This document shows positions 1 to 5,904 of a stretch of DNA of 10,717 nucleotides, one piece after another (position 1 is the first letter of the stretch; the number at the start of each line of letters is the position of its first letter). The notes below the pieces were generated by a model. It was not told the origin of the DNA. It searched no databases and saw only the letters and a list, made by a program, of their open reading frames with translations. The position numbers were made by a program, and so were the translations under genes. This DNA comes from an uncultured Lachnospiraceae bacterium (GTDB lineage: Bacteria; Bacillota; Clostridia; Lachnospirales; Lachnospiraceae). Location of the stretch: positions 1-10,717 of the forward strand of contig CADBRG010000007.1 of NCBI GenBank assembly GCA_902797015.1, read 5' to 3'.

Positions 1-152
1 ATGTAGCAGCCAACCTGACAAAGCTGCTCGAAAAATACGGTGTCAAAGATGCAGAGGTTATCCAGGTCAGTGTGTCTACACTGAATGCGAAGAACTCCTT
101 CGTACAGCAGCCGGCACCGTGGATCATTTCCGGGAAGGCGTCCTGTAAGTGA
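1..152 (+). CDS. 3' end of an unrecognised protein gene
   Basis: An open frame enters from the left edge (first full codon at 3) and ends at TGA 150-152, giving about 49 residues. The peptide starts VAANLTKLLEKYGVKDAEV and ends in a stretch containing QQPAPWIISGKASCK. It looks like a real C-terminus: an amphipathic helix-like opening, mixed composition, and codon use like the downstream genes. I do not recognise the family. In many Firmicutes polC lies just upstream of rimP, but this tail does not resemble the PolC C-terminus as I know it. It belongs to a separate transcription unit if the promoter at 236-264 is real. I see no convincing terminator after it; a 4-bp GGGA/TCCC hairpin near 224-235 is too weak. 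That the frame is coding is moderately sure; its function is unknown. Confidence 0.5.
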   Translation, partial: VAANLTKLLEKYGVKDAEVIQVSVSTLNAKNSFVQQPAPWIISGKASCK

Positions 153-235
153 TCAGAAGATGGACGGAAATGAAGGACAGGTAAAGCGAAATGGCGAAAA
201 TCGGGGATTTCTCAGTAAAAAACGGGAATCTTCCC

Positions 236-264
236 TTGATTTCGAATGGTTATCGTGTTAAGAT
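236..264 (+). promoter_or_regulatory. Likely sigma-A promoter of the rimP-nusA-infB operon
   Basis: TTGATT (236-241) and TAAGAT (259-264) are separated by exactly 17 bp, and a TG dinucleotide one base upstream of the -10 box (256-257) makes an extended -10 element. Transcription would start near 271, leaving a leader of about 80 nt before the rimP ATG at 354. The position, just upstream of a structured leader and the first gene of a known operon, supports the call. It is assigned by pattern only; no start-site data are available. Confidence 0.7.
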
Positions 265-290
265 ACATAGGATTTATATAGAAGCTTTAT

Positions 291-320
291 GGTAAGAGTG
301 GGTTTGCGCCCACTCTTATC
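291..320 (+). promoter_or_regulatory. rimP leader hairpin, candidate attenuator
   Basis: The arms 291-302 and 309-320 pair over 12 bp with one G-T wobble around the 6-nt loop TTTGCG; the core is TAAGAGTGGG against CCCACTCTTA. The downstream stretch TGTTGTATAA (321-330) is T-rich but interrupted, so this would be a weak intrinsic terminator on its own. A hairpin with an imperfect T tract is the kind NusA stimulates, and in Bacillus subtilis the equivalent operon is reported to be attenuated in its leader by NusA. That this hairpin plays the same role here is inference. It could instead only stabilise the mRNA 5' end. Confidence 0.65.
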
Positions 321-342
321 TGTTGTATAAGACCTGTGAAAA

Positions 343-350
343 GAGGTGAG
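343..350 (+). promoter_or_regulatory. Ribosome binding site of rimP
   Basis: GAGGTGAG lies just before the ATG at 354 and selects it as the start. The frame is open from a GTG at 336, but that codon has no Shine-Dalgarno sequence in front of it and lies upstream of this one. ACCT at 332-335 can pair with AGGT at 344-347, so the site might be partly masked in a small 4-bp hairpin; this is weak. Confidence 0.75.
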
Positions 351-353
351 AAC

Positions 354-821
354 ATGTCCAGACGGGAACAGTACGAGGCCCGTACAGAGGAGCTGGTGAC
401 GCCGATCCTTGATGAAAATCAGTTTGAACTGGTGGATGTTGAGTTTGTCAAAGAAGGCAGTACCTGGTACCTGCGGGTGTACATAGACAAAGAAGGCGGC
501 ATTACCGTAAATGACTGCGAGCTGGTCGCACGCAGGATGAATGACATTCTGGATGCGGAGGATTATATTTCCGAGTCGTATGTCTTTGAAGTCAGCTCAC
601 CGGGGCTGGGGCGTCCGCTCAAAAAAGAAAAGGATTATATCAGAAACCTTGGCAAAGAGGTAGAGGTAAAAACCTACCGCGCGATTGACGGGGAAAAGGA
701 ATTCGTCGGTTATCTGAAAGCGTACACAGATCAGGAGATTACGCTGGCTGATGATGATGACAATGAACTGACATTAAACAAAAAGGAGATCGCACTGATC
801 AGAGAAGCGATCGATTTCTAA
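354..821 (+). CDS. rimP: Ribosome maturation factor RimP
   Basis: RimP (YlxS in Bacillus, formerly YhbC) is a cytoplasmic factor needed for efficient maturation of the 30S subunit, acting early on the region around S12 and the central pseudoknot. Starting at ATG 354 (MSRREQYEARTEEL) the protein has 155 residues, the usual family size. The N-terminal alpha/beta domain carries the typical FELVDVEFVKEGSTWYLRVYIDKEGGITVNDC segment in parts, then the family signature around YVFEVSSPGLGRPLKKEKDY, and an Sm-like C-terminal domain with VEVKTYRAIDGEKEF. It is the first gene of the operon, 54 nt before nusA, which is its standard position. It would be controlled by the leader hairpin upstream. Nothing is missing or broken. 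The assignment is near certain from the motifs and the neighbourhood. Confidence 0.97.
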   Translation: MSRREQYEARTEELVTPILDENQFELVDVEFVKEGSTWYLRVYIDKEGGITVNDCELVARRMNDILDAEDYISESYVFEVSSPGLGRPLKKEKDYIRNLGKEVEVKTYRAIDGEKEFVGYLKAYTDQEITLADDDDNELTLNKKEIALIREAIDF

Positions 822-838
822 ATAAACAAAACAAACAT

Positions 839-854
839 ACCGGCAGGGGCCGGT
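839..854 (+). other. Small intercistronic hairpin between rimP and nusA
   Basis: ACCGGC (839-844) and GCCGGT (849-854) form a perfect 6-bp stem around the tetraloop AGGG. No T run follows, so it is not an intrinsic terminator. It ends 8 nt before the nusA Shine-Dalgarno sequence. It could protect the mRNA, mark a processing site or affect nusA initiation, or it could be chance. No function is shown. Confidence 0.45.
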
Positions 855-862
855 TGACGAAT

Positions 863-869
863 GGGAGGT
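863..869 (+). promoter_or_regulatory. Ribosome binding site that sets the nusA start at GTG 876
   Basis: GGGAGGT lies 6 nt before GTG 876. The upstream in-frame ATG at 861 overlaps this very sequence and has no Shine-Dalgarno of its own, so it cannot be the main start. A later ATG at 903 lacks a comparable site. Confidence 0.85.
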
Positions 870-875
870 AGAAAA

Positions 876-2165
876 GTGGCAAAAAAGAATCAGAACATTG
901 CAATGGGAAATGACAGCCAGGAGCTGATGGCAGCACTTGCGATCCTTGAAAAAGAGAAAAACATCAGCAAGGAGCGCCTGCTTGTGGCAATCGAGAATTC
1001 CCTGATGACAGCTTGTAAAAATCACTTCGGCAAGAACGAAAACATTCGTGTGGAAATGAATCCGGAAACCGGCGAATTCCATGTGATCGCAGACAAGACC
1101 GTCGTGGAAGAAGTTGAAGATCCGGTCCTTGAGATCAGTCTTGCAGAAGCAAAAATGCACGATGACAAGCTGGAAGTCGGCGACATCTGGCAGCAGGAGA
1201 TCCAGTCAAAGGAATTCGGCCGGATCGCGACACAGAATGCGAAAAACGTGATCCTGCAGACGATCAGAGAAGAAGAACGCCGCGTGATCTATGATGAATA
1301 CAATGACAAAGAGCGCCAGATCGTTACCGGTATCGTACAAAGATACATCGGAAAGAACGTCAGCATTAACCTTGGTAAGGCAGATGCGATCCTGACGAAA
1401 AACGAGATGATCCGCGGAGAGTCATTCAATCCGACACAGCGTGTGCGTGTGTTCATCCTTGAAGTAAAAAACACACCGAAGGGACCAAAAATCATGGTTT
1501 CCAGAACACATCCGGATTTTGTCAGAAGATTGTTTGAAGAAGAAGTGGCTGAGGTACGTGAGGGCATCGTCGAGATCAAGAACATTGCCCGTGAGGCAGG
1601 AAGCCGTACAAAGATGTCTGTATGGTCAAGTGATCCGGATGTTGATCCGGTCGGCGCATGCGTTGGTGTGAACGGATCCCGTGTTAACGCAGTCGTTGAT
1701 GAACTGCACGGTGAAAAGATCGACATCATCGAATGGGATGAGAACGCGGCAGTACTGATCCAGCATGCATTGAGCCCGGCAAAAGTCATTTCCGTTATCG
1801 CGGACAGTGAAGAAGAGACCGCTAAGGTCGTTGTACCGGACTATCAGCTTTCTCTTGCAATCGGTAAAGAGGGACAGAACGCCCGCCTTGCAGCCCGCCT
1901 GACCGGCTACAAGATCGATATCAAGAGTGAGACACAGGCACGCGAGTCCGGTGAATTCCTCGATTACGATGAGTACGAAGAGTATGACGAGTATGATGAG
2001 TATGATGAGTACGACGAGAATTACGAGGAATATGAAACTTATGAAGAACTCCCGGAAGGCGAATATGAAGAAGTCTATGAAGAATATCCGGAAGACGGTG
2101 AGTATGAAGAATACGAAGAGTATGTAGAGTACGAGGAAGCAGAACCGGAAGATGAAGAACAGTAA
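876..2165 (+). CDS. nusA: Transcription termination/antitermination protein NusA with acidic tyrosine-rich tail
   Basis: NusA binds RNA polymerase near the RNA exit channel and modulates pausing, intrinsic termination and antitermination. From GTG 876 the protein has 429 residues. In order: an N-terminal polymerase-binding domain (to about 145, containing ILEKEKNISKE), an S1 domain (about 148-212), KH1 with GACVGVNGSRV at 260-270, and KH2 with GKEGQN at 330-335 followed by ARLAARLTGYKIDI. Both KH GxxG loops are intact. This matches the Firmicutes architecture of roughly 370 residues, but residues 363-429 add a tail of 31 Glu, 8 Asp and 16 Tyr with no Lys or Arg. E. coli NusA has acidic AR1/AR2 domains at this place, but the tail does not look like a folded AR repeat; it looks disordered. 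The gene end overlaps ylxR by 14 nt, so the two are probably translationally coupled. The identity is certain; the role of the tail is unknown. Confidence 0.98.
   Translation: MAKKNQNIAMGNDSQELMAALAILEKEKNISKERLLVAIENSLMTACKNHFGKNENIRVEMNPETGEFHVIADKTVVEEVEDPVLEISLAEAKMHDDKLEVGDIWQQEIQSKEFGRIATQNAKNVILQTIREEERRVIYDEYNDKERQIVTGIVQRYIGKNVSINLGKADAILTKNEMIRGESFNPTQRVRVFILEVKNTPKGPKIMVSRTHPDFVRRLFEEEVAEVREGIVEIKNIAREAGSRTKMSVWSSDPDVDPVGACVGVNGSRVNAVVDELHGEKIDIIEWDENAAVLIQHALSPAKVISVIADSEEETAKVVVPDYQLSLAIGKEGQNARLAARLTGYKIDIKSETQARESGEFLDYDEYEEYDEYDEYDEYDENYEEYETYEELPEGEYEEVYEEYPEDGEYEEYEEYVEYEEAEPEDEEQ
1968..2018 (+). repeat. 9-bp tandem repeat in the NusA tail coding region
   Basis: Five consecutive 9-bp units starting at 1968, 1977, 1986, 1995 and 2004 follow the pattern GAN GAG TAY and encode Asp/Glu-Glu-Tyr; a sixth, partial unit (GAC GAG) ends at 2018. 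Units differ only at third codon positions or by GAA for GAT. Gain or loss of a unit would keep the reading frame, so tail length may vary between strains. Confidence 0.8.
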
Positions 2166-2421
2166 ATCCACGCAGCGTATGTGTGTCGGCTGCAGAGAAA
2201 TGAAAGAAAAAAAAGACCTGATCCGTCTGGTGCGCACACCGGAAGGGGATTACGCACTGGATCCGGTCGGAAAAATGAACGGCCGCGGCGCATATATCTG
2301 CAGAAATGCAGAGTGCATGGAAAAAGCAGTCAAAAACCATGGATTTCAGAGGTCTTTCAAAGGAAATGTGCCGAAAGAGGCACTGACACTGTTAGAAACC
2401 GAGCTCAACAGGAGGAAATAA
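2152..2421 (+). CDS. ylxR: YlxR family RNA-binding protein (RNase P modulator, RnpM)
   Basis: This is an 89-residue member of the YlxR family, found almost always between nusA and infB in Gram-positive bacteria. In B. subtilis the protein is reported to bind RNase P RNA and modulate its activity (RnpM); a nucleoid-associated regulatory role has also been proposed. The hallmarks here are RMCVGCREMKEKKDLIRLVR near the N-terminus and GRGAYIC at residues 44-50. Cys11, Cys14, Cys50 and Cys55 form a CxxC...C(4)C pattern that could bind a metal; several well-studied family members lack some of these cysteines. The start at ATG 2152 overlaps the end of nusA by 14 nt. Its Shine-Dalgarno is poor (GAGGAA 13 nt upstream, or CCGGAAG directly abutting), so coupling to nusA translation is likely. 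Family membership is very sure; the function in this organism is by analogy. Confidence 0.93.
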   Translation: MKNSKSTQRMCVGCREMKEKKDLIRLVRTPEGDYALDPVGKMNGRGAYICRNAECMEKAVKNHGFQRSFKGNVPKEALTLLETELNRRK

Positions 2422-2422
2422 A

Positions 2423-2722
2423 ATGGATTCCATACTGTCTCTGTTAGGTCTGGCACAAAAGGCAGGCAAGATTGCAAGCGGAGAGTTTGCAACGGAAAAA
2501 TCGATCAAGGCAGGGAGAGCGTATCTTGTGATCGTATCAGAAGACGCATCGGATAATACCAAAAAGAAAATGCGTCAGATGACGGAGTACTACGAAGTGC
2601 CGCTTTACATACACGGAGAAAAGGAAACACTCGGCCGTTGTATCGGAAAAGGGGAGCGTTCGATGCTCGCGATCTTGGATGCGGGTTTTGCAAAAGCAGT
2701 GGAAAAGAAGCGAAAAGACTGA
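2423..2722 (+). CDS. ylxQ: L7Ae-family ribosomal protein YlxQ
   Basis: This is a 99-residue protein of the L7Ae/L30e/S12e/Gadd45 family, whose members bind kink-turn RNA. Family features seen: the opening LLGLAQKAGKIASGEFA, the segment KAGRAYLVIVSEDASDNTKKKM and the middle strand with VPLYIHG. The ATG at 2423 is one base after the ylxR stop, with a perfect AGGAGG at 2410-2415. YlxQ is a usual gene between ylxR and infB in Firmicutes. It is not essential in B. subtilis, and its natural RNA partner is not well settled. The family call is sure, the exact role is not. Confidence 0.93.
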   Translation: MDSILSLLGLAQKAGKIASGEFATEKSIKAGRAYLVIVSEDASDNTKKKMRQMTEYYEVPLYIHGEKETLGRCIGKGERSMLAILDAGFAKAVEKKRKD

Positions 2723-2740
2723 TAGTCGGGAGGTAAATAT

Positions 2741-5527
2741 ATGGCAAAAATCAGAATACATGAACTTGCAAAGGAGTTGGATGTTCCTTCAAAAGATATC
2801 ATTGAGTATCTGACAAAAGAAGGCGTAGAAGCATCCAATCATATGAGCAGCATTGAAGAATCAGATGCGGCACGTGCGAGAGCGAAATTCTCTAATAAGA
2901 CACAGCCGGAAAAGAAAGCGGCTGCAGCACCGCGGGCAGAAAAGAAGACTGAGGCAAAAGCACAGCCTGCAAAGAAGCCGGCAGAAGGCGAAGGCGCAAA
3001 ACCTCGCCCGAAGAAAAAAGCCAGCATTGCCGCAGTTTATAATCCGCAGCACAGCAAAGACGGCAACCGCAGACAGAAGAGCATCGTACACGACGCTGCA
3101 AACCAGAAGCGTGACAGAAAGCCGCAGGCAAAGACTCAGATCGAGACGGTTGTCGGACCGGACGGAAAGACACTGCGCAGAAGAGTTGTGACTAGAAACG
3201 GAAAACCGGTTCACCAGAGCGAGGACACCTTAAGAAGAACCATCGTGCGTACAGCACCGGACGGTACCAAGAAAGTTGTCCGTAAGCGTGTCGAGCCGGC
3301 AGCGAAAAAGCCGGAAACAGCGCCGGAGACGCAGGAAAAGGAAACTGCATTGAAGCCGGAAGAGATCGCGGCAACAGAAACAGTAAAAGAGACAAAGCCG
3401 GTACAGGCACAGGGTGAAGAGCATGTTGAAAAGAAACAAACAGCAGAAAAGCCCGTACAAAAAGCTGCTCCGTCTGATCACGGTGCTGGAAGTGACAGGA
3501 AGCCTGCTAAGCGTGGGGGCAAAGGTACTGACAATCGTGCAAAAGGACCGAAAGAAAAAGTAGAGAACCAGAAGACAAAACCCGGCAAGAATGCGCCTGC
3601 GGAAAATACAAATGACGAACGCGGACGCGGCAAGAAGGGCAAGAAGCAGGATTTTGACAAGAAAAAGGGCGCACCAAAACAGCAGGAGCGCTATGTCAAC
3701 CTGGAGAAGAAGACCGGTCATAAGAAAAAGAATGCCGGCCCGAAGCAGACACCGGAGCGTGATAAGGACGAGATCCTTACGATCAAACTGCCGGAGTACT
3801 TAACGGTCCGTGATCTGGCTGATAAAATGAAGATTCAGCCGTCCGAGATCATCAAAAAGCTCTTTATGCAGGGAACGATCCTGACATTGAATCAGGAGAT
3901 CGATTATGAAAAAGCAGAAGAGATCGCACTTGAGTTCAACTGCATCGCTGAGCCGGAAGAGAAGGTTGACGTGATCGCAGAGCTGTTAAAAGAGGACGAA
4001 GAGGACGAATCCAAGATGGTTTCCCGCCCGCCGGTTGTCTGCGTTATGGGACACGTTGACCATGGTAAGACATCCCTTCTGGATGCGATCCGTGAAACAC
4101 ATGTAACAGACCGTGAGGCTGGTGGTATTACACAGCACATCGGTGCTTCTGTTGCAAAGATCAACGGACACAAGATCACATTCCTTGACACACCGGGTCA
4201 TGAGGCATTTACCGCAATGCGTATGCGTGGTGCGAATTCTACAGATATCGCGATCCTCGTTGTTGCAGCAGATGATGGTATCATGCCGCAGACGATCGAG
4301 GCGATCAACCATGCGAAAGCAGCAGGCATCGAGATCATCGTTGCGATCAACAAGATCGATAAGCCGAATGCAAATGTTGACTTTGTAAAACAGGGACTTT
4401 CCGAACATGAGCTGATTCCGGAAGACTGGGGCGGTTCCACGATCTGCGTACCGGTTTCCGCTAAGACGGGTGAAGGCATTGACCAGCTTCTGGAGATGGT
4501 GCTCCTGACAGCAGAGATGCTTGAGCTGAAAGCAAATCCGAAGCGGAAAGCACGCGGCCTTGTTATCGAGGCGAAGCTTGATAAGGGACGCGGTGCGGTT
4601 GCAACCGTATTGATCCAGAAGGGTACATTAAAGGTTGGCCAGCCGGTTGCTGCGGGCAGCAGTTTTGGTAAGGTCCGTGCAATGACAGATCACGCAGGAA
4701 AGCGTGTAAAGGAAGCGGGTCCGTCCACACCGGTCGAGATCATCGGCTTAAACAGTGTACCGGGCGCCGGCGAAGTCTTTATGGCATTCGACAGTGAAAA
4801 AGATGCAAGAAACTTTGCTGAGACCTTCGTATCACAGGATAAGGAGAAGCTGCTTGACGAGACACGTGCACGTATGAACCTTGAGAACATCTTCTCACAG
4901 ATTCAGGCGGGCGATCTGAAAGAGCTGAACCTGATCGTCAAAGCAGATGTTCAGGGTTCTGTTGAAGCTGTCAAGACCAGCTTAGAGAAGCTGTCCAATG
5001 AAGAAGTCGTCGTTAAGGTCATCCACGGCGGCGTAGGCGCGATCAGCGAATCTGACGTTACCCTGGCTGCAGCATCCAATGCAGTCATCATCGGCTTTAA
5101 TGTAAAACCGGACAATACAGCAAAATCCATCGCGGAAGGCGAAAATGTAGACATCCATCTGTATTCTGTCATCTACAAGGCAATTGAAGATGTCGAGAAT
5201 GCGATGAAGGGTATGCTTGAGCCGATCTATGAAGAGCGTGTTATCGGTCATGCCGAGATCCGTCAGCTCTTCAAGGCATCCGGTGTCGGCACGATCGCAG
5301 GATCCTATGTCCTGGATGGTGTATTTGAGCGTGACTGCATGGTGCGCATTTCAAGAGAAGGCGAGCAGATCTACGAAGGCAAGCTCGCTTCCCTGAAGCG
5401 TTTCAAAGATGATGTAAAAGAGGTTCGTGCCGGATTCGAATGCGGTCTTGTATTTGAAAACTTCAATGAGATCGCGGAGCTTGATCAGGTCGAAGCTTAT
5501 AAGATGGTGGAAGTGCCGAGACAATGA
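2741..5527 (+). CDS. infB: Translation initiation factor IF-2
   Basis: IF2 is the GTPase that brings initiator fMet-tRNA to the 30S subunit and promotes 50S joining. The protein has 928 residues; B. subtilis IF2 is about 716, and the extra length lies in the linker. In order: an IF2_N domain (about 1-52), a low-complexity linker rich in Lys, Ala, Pro, Glu and Arg (about 55-340), a second IF2_N module (about 347-396), then the G domain with GHVDHGKT at 437-444, DTPGH at 483-487, NKID at 537-540 and SAKTG from 573. After this come domain II, domain III (LNLIVKADVQGSVEAV) and the C2 domain that binds the fMet-tRNA end. All GTPase motifs are intact. GGGAGGT at 2728-2734 sets the ATG at 2741, 18 nt after ylxQ. 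Two short PDG-centred linker segments (residues about 137-152 and 170-186) resemble each other. The stop overlaps the rbfA start as ATGA. Confidence 0.99.
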   Translation: MAKIRIHELAKELDVPSKDIIEYLTKEGVEASNHMSSIEESDAARARAKFSNKTQPEKKAAAAPRAEKKTEAKAQPAKKPAEGEGAKPRPKKKASIAAVYNPQHSKDGNRRQKSIVHDAANQKRDRKPQAKTQIETVVGPDGKTLRRRVVTRNGKPVHQSEDTLRRTIVRTAPDGTKKVVRKRVEPAAKKPETAPETQEKETALKPEEIAATETVKETKPVQAQGEEHVEKKQTAEKPVQKAAPSDHGAGSDRKPAKRGGKGTDNRAKGPKEKVENQKTKPGKNAPAENTNDERGRGKKGKKQDFDKKKGAPKQQERYVNLEKKTGHKKKNAGPKQTPERDKDEILTIKLPEYLTVRDLADKMKIQPSEIIKKLFMQGTILTLNQEIDYEKAEEIALEFNCIAEPEEKVDVIAELLKEDEEDESKMVSRPPVVCVMGHVDHGKTSLLDAIRETHVTDREAGGITQHIGASVAKINGHKITFLDTPGHEAFTAMRMRGANSTDIAILVVAADDGIMPQTIEAINHAKAAGIEIIVAINKIDKPNANVDFVKQGLSEHELIPEDWGGSTICVPVSAKTGEGIDQLLEMVLLTAEMLELKANPKRKARGLVIEAKLDKGRGAVATVLIQKGTLKVGQPVAAGSSFGKVRAMTDHAGKRVKEAGPSTPVEIIGLNSVPGAGEVFMAFDSEKDARNFAETFVSQDKEKLLDETRARMNLENIFSQIQAGDLKELNLIVKADVQGSVEAVKTSLEKLSNEEVVVKVIHGGVGAISESDVTLAAASNAVIIGFNVKPDNTAKSIAEGENVDIHLYSVIYKAIEDVENAMKGMLEPIYEERVIGHAEIRQLFKASGVGTIAGSYVLDGVFERDCMVRISREGEQIYEGKLASLKRFKDDVKEVRAGFECGLVFENFNEIAELDQVEAYKMVEVPRQ

Positions 5528-5904
5528 GAAAAAACAGCAGAAAAAATATCAGAATCAATGAAGAAGTCATGCGGGAGCTCTCGAAGATCATCCGTCTGGA
5601 GTTAAAAGATCCGCGGATCCACCCGATGACCACGATCTCCGGTGTGGAGGTCGCACCGGACTTAAAGACCTGCAAGGCGTACATCAGCGTGCTTGGAGAT
5701 GACAGGGAGCTTGCGGATACCATGGATGGCTTAAACAGTGCCTCCGGGTTTATCCGCAGATGCCTTGCGCAGTCTCTGAACTTAAGAAACACACCGGAAT
5801 TAAAGTTTATTGCGGACCAGTCGATCGCCTATGGTGTTGAGATGTCCAAAAAGATCGATGCGTTAACGTATTCGGAGGATCAGGATGAAGATTCCCTTGC
5901 TTGA
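5524..5904 (+). CDS. rbfA: Ribosome-binding factor A
   Basis: RbfA is a small KH-fold protein that binds the nearly mature 30S subunit near the 16S rRNA 5' helix and neck and is released late in assembly; it is also linked to cold adaptation. The 126-residue length is typical. Family marks are INEEVMRELSKIIRLELKDPRI at the start, VEVAPDLKTCKAYISVLG in the middle, and the helix-kink region SASGFIRRCLAQSLNLRNTPEL followed by FIADQSIAYGVEMSKKID. The start overlaps the infB stop by 4 nt (ATGA) and has no strong Shine-Dalgarno of its own, so translation is probably coupled to infB, keeping IF2 and RbfA output linked. Confidence 0.97.
   Translation: MRKNSRKNIRINEEVMRELSKIIRLELKDPRIHPMTTISGVEVAPDLKTCKAYISVLGDDRELADTMDGLNSASGFIRRCLAQSLNLRNTPELKFIADQSIAYGVEMSKKIDALTYSEDQDEDSLA
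5874..5878 (+). promoter_or_regulatory. Ribosome binding site of nrnA inside rbfA
   Basis: GGAGG lies 6 nt before ATG 5885, within the last codons of rbfA. It supports a start that overlaps rbfA by 20 nt. Confidence 0.8.

Noticed and set aside
224..235. GGGA/TCCC hairpin as terminator of the left-edge gene
   Set aside because: Only four base pairs with no T run of note; too weak to call.
160..261. 33-codon open frame (MDGNEGQVKRNG...) between the left-edge gene and rimP
   Set aside because: It has no clear ribosome binding site, its end overlaps the likely -35 and -10 boxes at 236-264, and the peptide is unrecognised; chance is the simplest explanation.
336..353. Upstream GTG start for rimP adding six residues
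   Set aside because: The Shine-Dalgarno sequence at 343-350 lies downstream of this GTG and directs initiation to ATG 354.
861..875. Upstream ATG start for nusA adding five residues
   Set aside because: The codons that follow are the ribosome binding site for GTG 876 itself, and no site precedes the ATG.
1962..2162. The repeats in the nusA tail as a CRISPR-like array or minisatellite element
   Set aside because: Units are 9 bp, have no spacers, are in frame and encode a continuous acidic tail ending at the normal stop.
1626..2237. 203-residue open frame on the - strand opposite the end of nusA
   Set aside because: The + strand encodes the conserved KH domains and tail of NusA here. The antisense frame is open because the GA-rich repeat codons read as TC-rich codons; its Phe/Ile/Leu/Val-rich product is the mirror of an acidic tail and has no start signal.
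2839..3721. Several overlapping open frames on both strands within the infB linker
   Set aside because: They arise from the low-complexity Lys/Ala/Pro/Glu codons of the IF2 linker; the + strand frame is continuous with the intact G domain.
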